Shown: piece after piece, positions 59,907-64,000 of the stretch
How positions within the stretch are numbered: the stretch's first letter is position 1
Layout: every line of letters starts with the position of its first letter
NCBI RefSeq assembly: GCF_019175385.1
Contig: NC_083345.1
Coordinates: 125,863,657 to 125,927,656 of the forward strand
Direction: 5' to 3'
Length of the DNA stretch: 64,000 nt
Origin: Lycium barbarum
Lineage: Eukaryota > Streptophyta > Magnoliopsida > Solanales > Solanaceae
Program-made: the position numbers and the translations under genes
Notes under the pieces: generated by a model
What the model was told of the DNA's origin: nothing
The model's input: the letters and a program-made list of their open reading frames with translations, nothing else
Database searches by the model: none

Positions 59907-62127
59907 AAATCTTAGTCAGAAACTATCTGGACCACTGGCAGTTATAATGAGGTATGATATATATATTTTTTTTTTAACTTTTCCAAGTTTGTATTTTGTT
60001 GTTTATGTTAATCTGTCGTTTAACAGTAGATGCTTGTCTTTATGATTTCACTAATTAGGGTAGATTATTAGAACTTGTCTTAATAATATGTTCAGTAGAT
60101 TTTATGTAACATCTTAGCTATTTAATTTTTTTATAGATTAGAGTTTGGGTAATTTTTTCGATTTAATTTGAGTCATGTAAAGTTCTCCGGGATAACATCA
60201 CGGAATCATTGTGGATGTTGTTAATCAGAGGCGAATCTAGGATTTCTGGAGCATGGGTTCACCACTCAATTTTCAACCAAGTGCACCATTTAGTCTTTTG
60301 TTAGTATGTGTTCCCGTAGGTAGTATTGATGTAATTGGGTCCCAGGCACCAATAAGCAGATTCAGTTAGTTGATCCTCAAGTCCTAACATTTGTCATTTT
60401 GATGCAGAAATCTGAGTCAGAACCTACTATCTGGACCACTGGCAGATGTCTTTAGTCGCTTGGAGAATCTTATAATGAGGTATGATATATTTCTTGTTCT
60501 TGCCTCTTCTTCTTTATTTCTAGTTTGTATTTGGATGCAAACTTTGATCCTTCAAAATCTATGTCATGCCCTCAGTGATTTACACTGGATGAGATTTTTC
60601 CACTGCTCCAAGCCTTCAATGCATAGTTAATGTGTAGTAAGATCTCTGCTCTAGATATAAGTTTGAAATTGGTGCAGTATGTCTTGCCTTCTGTGGTTTT
60701 TGCTAATCTGTCGTTTGACAATAGATGCTTGTCGCTGTGATTTCTCTTACTTTAGGAGGTGATCAACTCAATTATGATTTAAAATACTTCTTGGATTATG
60801 TGTTCTTGATCACAACGTGGATATGTAAATCTTTTTATGTGAATTGATAAGCAAGAGGGAGTATTTTACTTATATCTAGTGAATCTTCGTTTATCTACAT
60901 GACCTGTGAGTTATCTGTTTAGTGAATATATCAAAGGTTTAAACTGTCACACTGTCAAATTTATTATGACCTGAGAGCTTTCTAAATATAAACAGCTTAT
61001 GGTAAAGTATCTGGATTCAAAGTGTAGATGGTATTTTTGGTTTGACTCCTACTTGATACTTAGGTCGTTGCCTCCTGCTTGACACTTACGTCTTTCCTAA
61101 TAATCAGGGTTGGAGCTGCACTAGCTGTAATTGGCGCAGCAGTCTTCATTGCTGTTTGGACTCATCAGTCTCCAATTAGTGCACCCCAAGGTGATCAGAT
61201 AGTACTTCTTCATTCTATTCCTATGTACTTCTGTTCTTGGACAGTATAAAGTGCCTGCGCATTACCCTTTCCCTGCCTATAAAGCTGTAAATTAAAAGCT
61301 ATTATTCAATGACCACAGGTGCATTAGCTGCTCAATATGATACCCTGGATTCCTCCTGCAGTGACTCTCCTCCACTGATTTTCTCATGGCAATTGCCACC
61401 TGCACCAACCATGACTCTGAAAATGTCAAAAGGAAGAAGTTTCTCCAACAAGTTCAAAATCCCAATACGTGCCAAACTCTATACAGTGGCAGAGTTGCAG
61501 TTGGCCACAAGCAACTTCAGTCCCGTGAATCTGCTTGTGTTTGCTTATAGAGCAGATATCCCTGATGGACAGACAACCAAGGAAGAACAACTTCCTATGG
61601 AAGAAGAGGAAGGTGAAAGTGGTGATGTTGGAACCGAGGAAGAACAACTAAGTGGTGGTGTTGCTGATCAAAGCGAAGTGGCAGAACCTGCTCCTGATGT
61701 TGGTAATGAAATACGAGAAGAGGAAGGTGATGCTCCTGATGTTAATAATGAAATGGGGGAAGAGGAAGGTGAAAGTGGTGATGTTGGTACCGAGGAAGAA
61801 CAACTAAGTGGTGGTGTTGCTGATCAAAGCGAAGTGGCAGAACCTGCTCCTGATGTTGATAATGAAATAGGAGAAGAGGAAGGTGATGCTCCTGATGTTA
61901 ATAATGAAATGGGGGAAGAGGAAGGTGATGCTCCTGATGTTGATAATGAAATGGGGGAAGAGGAAGGTGATGCTCCTGTTGTTGATAATGAAAATCATCA
62001 GGATTTTCATGGTGATGAGGATGGAGAGCCAAATCGCTATCAACTTTGCCTCCTAATAGGGATTTTTCTTTACTCTGTTTCTCTTGTGTATTTAGGAATC
62101 ATTTTTTCAATAGCTCCAAATAGGTAA
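59907..62127 (+). CDS. chimeric gene: SRF receptor-kinase pieces plus acidic repeats and C-terminal TM
   Basis: Exons 60408-60479, 61108-61190 and 61319-62127 join in phase with GT/AG. Exon one is a standard 72-nt phase-2 LRR exon (NLSQNLLSGPLADVFSRLEN). A shorter copy with a 27-nt in-frame deletion lies at 59907-59951. Exon two encodes a hydrophobic GAALAVIGAAVFIAVW segment. The last exon begins GALAAQYDTL, carries RAKLYTVAELQLATSNFSPV then YRADIPDGQ, which is the juxtamembrane and first kinase strand of STRUBBELIG-family receptors without the glycine loop, and then about 145 residues of acidic repeats (EEEGDAPDV-type) and a final hydrophobic segment (LCLLIGIFLYSVSLVYLGII). There is no kinase core. 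I found no start codon or signal peptide upstream, so it may be a transcribed gene fragment rather than a functional gene. Confidence 0.6.
61588..62004 (+). repeat. coding acidic repeats, two nested periods
   Basis: A long unit (EEEGESGDVGTEEEQLSGG then VADQSEVAEPAPDV.NEI) occurs twice, at about 61600 and 61762. A 42-bp unit (EEEGDAPDV.NEMG) occurs four times, three in tandem at 61873-61998. All changes keep the frame, and several units are identical at DNA level, so amplification is recent. Confidence 0.9.
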
Positions 62128-62245
62128 ACATGAATTTCAATTTCAGAACAATGTGACAGAACACTGAATAATGTCAATTTCAAGGAAAAAGACTTTCTGG
62201 ACATTTTCTGTCAACTGGCATACCAAACAAACACAAGTACTATAT

Positions 62246-62445
62246 CAAATTGTATGTATATCTTGAGAGGATATATATGCGAATCTGTAAGGTGAAATAT
62301 GATCATCAGCATTACCAATCTTTAGTTGTTTCTCATTCTTGGATTGATCCACCTTGGGATTTGAATCAGTGGCATTTATGGACATGGAAAAATGTACAAG
62401 AAGAGATGGCGAAAATATGTTAAAGAGGAGAGTGTGATCTCAACT
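62246..62445 (-). pseudogene. duplicated HLB1 exon 1 with destroyed donor
   Basis: This segment is a direct copy of 56137-56330, covering HLB1-like exon 1 and both flanks. On the minus strand (ATG at 62385) it reads [20 protein letters not shown] then LKIGNADDHISPY. The 5' splice site AG-GT has become AG-AT (plus-strand GAATCTGTAAGG against GAACCTGTAAGG). No other HLB1 exon is present here. Confidence 0.85.
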
Positions 62446-62791
62446 GTTATGTTTTTTCAACTTTCTCGCTTTCTTCTCTTTATTGCCTTGTTTGGACCTC
62501 TTTTTCTCTGTATTTTCTAATTCGAACAAGTCTTTCTGGAGTGACATCATTCGACAACTTGTTATGAACAAAAGGAATAATTGACAAGTTTTTTTTCTTT
62601 TTTTTTTTTTTTTTTTTTTTTTTCTTAAGTGACAAGTTATTATTTGCTTTAAGGAGATGACAACCATTGATCCACATATTTCTGGAGTACCAAAATTAGG
62701 ATGTTAGACAATTATAAAAGGCAAATTCCTAAATCCAAAGCATAAGTCTATACGGAGAAGAAGAGATGGCCACCAGTGGCCAATGAACAAA
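62446..62791. other. intergenic; poly(T) tract
   Basis: Contains a 30-nt T run at 62591-62624 and probably the 3' UTR of the MATE gene. No other exon seen. Confidence 0.4.
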
Positions 62792-63105
62792 TTAAGCTAG
62801 AAGTTCAGTTTCTCTATTGCTATTTTTTGAGCCCTCTACTTTTTTCCATCTGGTTAACAATATCAGTAGCAATGAGCCAGACGCTTGGCAACCTAGAGCA
62901 CATATCAAGCCAATCCATAAACCCTGCATCATATTTTGTCAAAAAAAAAAGCTTTAATCAATAAACTATACCTCAATTCTATATTAATTGTTATTAAATA
63001 TATTAAAGCAAGCGAAATTTGGTGGAAAAACCACATGATATGGCACAGACGGAAGCCCGTGTGCAACAGGGTTCAACCGCGAACCAAATATTATTCTTCG
63101 ACGTG

Positions 63106-63148
<43 letters not shown>

Positions 63149-63801
63149 CGTGCGAGCGTGCGTTCGTGTCTGTGTGTGTTTAGGAAGGGACGATTCTTTC
63201 ATTCCATTGATAGAAGTCTAACTAGAAAAAGACTCTCTTTATTACTTTGAGAACAGAATTGTTGGTTTGATCGACGAACTACGTGGGTTCAATGGAATGG
63301 AATGAAAGCATGGCTGCACTTGAATTACCTGAGTCTGTAGGTTGAACTTGAAAGCAATGAGGCATGCTATTGGCATGCCGATGAAATATAATGTTCCCAA
63401 GTTGATGCACATAGCACAACGCTGCCACCCCAATCCTCTAGCCACCCCTGATCAATTCAATGTACAATTTTATTAAGTTTATTGTGAATGCCAAAACTAT
63501 TACATATATATACATAATACACACATACAATATCACGAATATTATAGAAACAAAAATCTGACCTGATAAAATTCCTTGAGAGATATCGAATATATTGGAT
63601 ATTAAAAGAAGAGGTGTCATGGAGGCAAATTTGTTAATTATCTCTGCTCTATCACTGAAGAGGCCAGCCCAGGTAATATGATAATACAATAGAGTCAACC
63701 AAATAGCAAGACCTATAATAATAGATTTCACGAGAGTAACAGACACAACATGTTTAACTCTGTCCGGATTTCCAGCTCCTAACTCGTTTGCAACTCTGGT
63801 G
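62792..63801 (-). CDS. MATE/DTX efflux transporter, 3' part
   Basis: The three last exons on the minus strand are 63801-63563, 63447-63329 and 62923-62792 (GT/AG, in phase), about 162 residues; the gene continues beyond the right edge. It reads [20 protein letters not shown], several membrane segments, [32 protein letters not shown] and the final [20 protein letters not shown] helix, followed by a short charged tail ending ETELLA. These are diagnostic motifs of plant DTX proteins, which export metabolites or toxins by H+ antiport at the vacuole or plasma membrane; the substrate cannot be read from this part. The last exon is easy to miss because an open frame runs opposite to it. Confidence 0.92.
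63107..63145. repeat. (AT)n microsatellite
   Basis: About 19 AT units followed by GTGCGTGCGAGCGTGCG, inside the last MATE intron. Likely length-polymorphic. Confidence 0.95.
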
Positions 63802-64000
63802 CTGCATATTTATTAGATATACACATTAATTTGGTATCACTGATAAATTGAGGGATAATAAGAAGAAGATTTAACTTACATACATTTACAATGTAATAAT
63901 CGTTACTCCTAGTACATTATATATGCATATATGTTAACGAGTTGTAGCAATTCACCCCTATATTTTTTGTAAACTAATCTAAATTATTGATAGAATATAC
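63802..64000. other. MATE intron at the window edge
   Basis: AT-rich sequence upstream (on the minus strand) of the CAG acceptor at 63802-63804. No further exon before the window ends. Confidence 0.6.

Noticed and set aside
61426..62043. Minus-strand frames opposite the acidic repeats
   Set aside because: They are repeat-driven shadows of the plus-strand coding repeats.
62776..62964. Plus-strand 62-residue open frame with a hydrophobic segment
   Set aside because: The opposite strand is the last MATE exon, in phase with the previous exons; this frame is its shadow.
1..64000. CRISPR array, bacterial defence island or operon
   Set aside because: No regular spacer-repeat pattern; all genes are intron-containing plant families.

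Overview
The window is plant nuclear DNA, almost certainly from a Solanaceae species. It is AT-rich, with intron-rich genes, a eukaryotic tRNA-Val gene and dense Solanaceae-type repeats: Stowaway and Tourist MITEs, tRNA-derived SINEs, RTE-type LINE 3' ends that terminate in (TTG)n, and short GTGGCGGAGCC-bounded elements. No rRNA, CRISPR array or bacterial-type operon is visible. Gene models were built by hand: every junction was checked for GT/AG and for reading phase.

Layout. 0-9 kb is transposon territory with a short organelle-like insert that carries half of a tRNA-Trp(CCA) gene. It also holds a Mutator-like element split by a 2.9-kb LTR-like insertion, and a TIR element with a 9-bp target duplication that contains a second TIR element with GCCGG hairpins. 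9.4-10.5 kb: a Dof transcription factor (+). 14.5-14.9 kb: a self-incompatibility-protein homologue (-). 16.6-23.4 kb: a PUX10-like UBA/UAS/UBX protein (+). 23.8 kb: tRNA-Val(AAC) (-). 25.7-26.8 kb: a Yippee-like zinc protein (-). 31.3-33.1 kb: a plastid-type HpcH/HpaI aldolase (-). 35.6-46.0 kb: a 21-exon, 700-residue STE20-like kinase (-). 49.3-56.3 kb: an HLB1-like TPR protein (-) with an in-frame TGA in exon 3. 59.9-62.1 kb: a chimeric gene (+) made of pieces of a STRUBBELIG-family receptor kinase, an acidic repeat region and a C-terminal membrane segment. 62.8 kb to past the right edge: the 3' part of a MATE transporter (-).

The genes do not form a pathway. From memory, the PUX10, aldolase and kinase homologues also lie close together on Arabidopsis chromosome 4 (At4g10790, At4g10750, At4g10730), so this looks like a conserved block enlarged by repeats.

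The notable biology is local gene remodelling. Decoy copies of both the first-exon edge and the terminal exon of the aldolase gene lie in and beside it, and a retroelement tail sits at its splice acceptor. A copy of HLB1 exon 1 with a destroyed donor lies 6 kb from the original. The chimeric receptor-kinase derivative at 60-62 kb is the best candidate for something not previously described.
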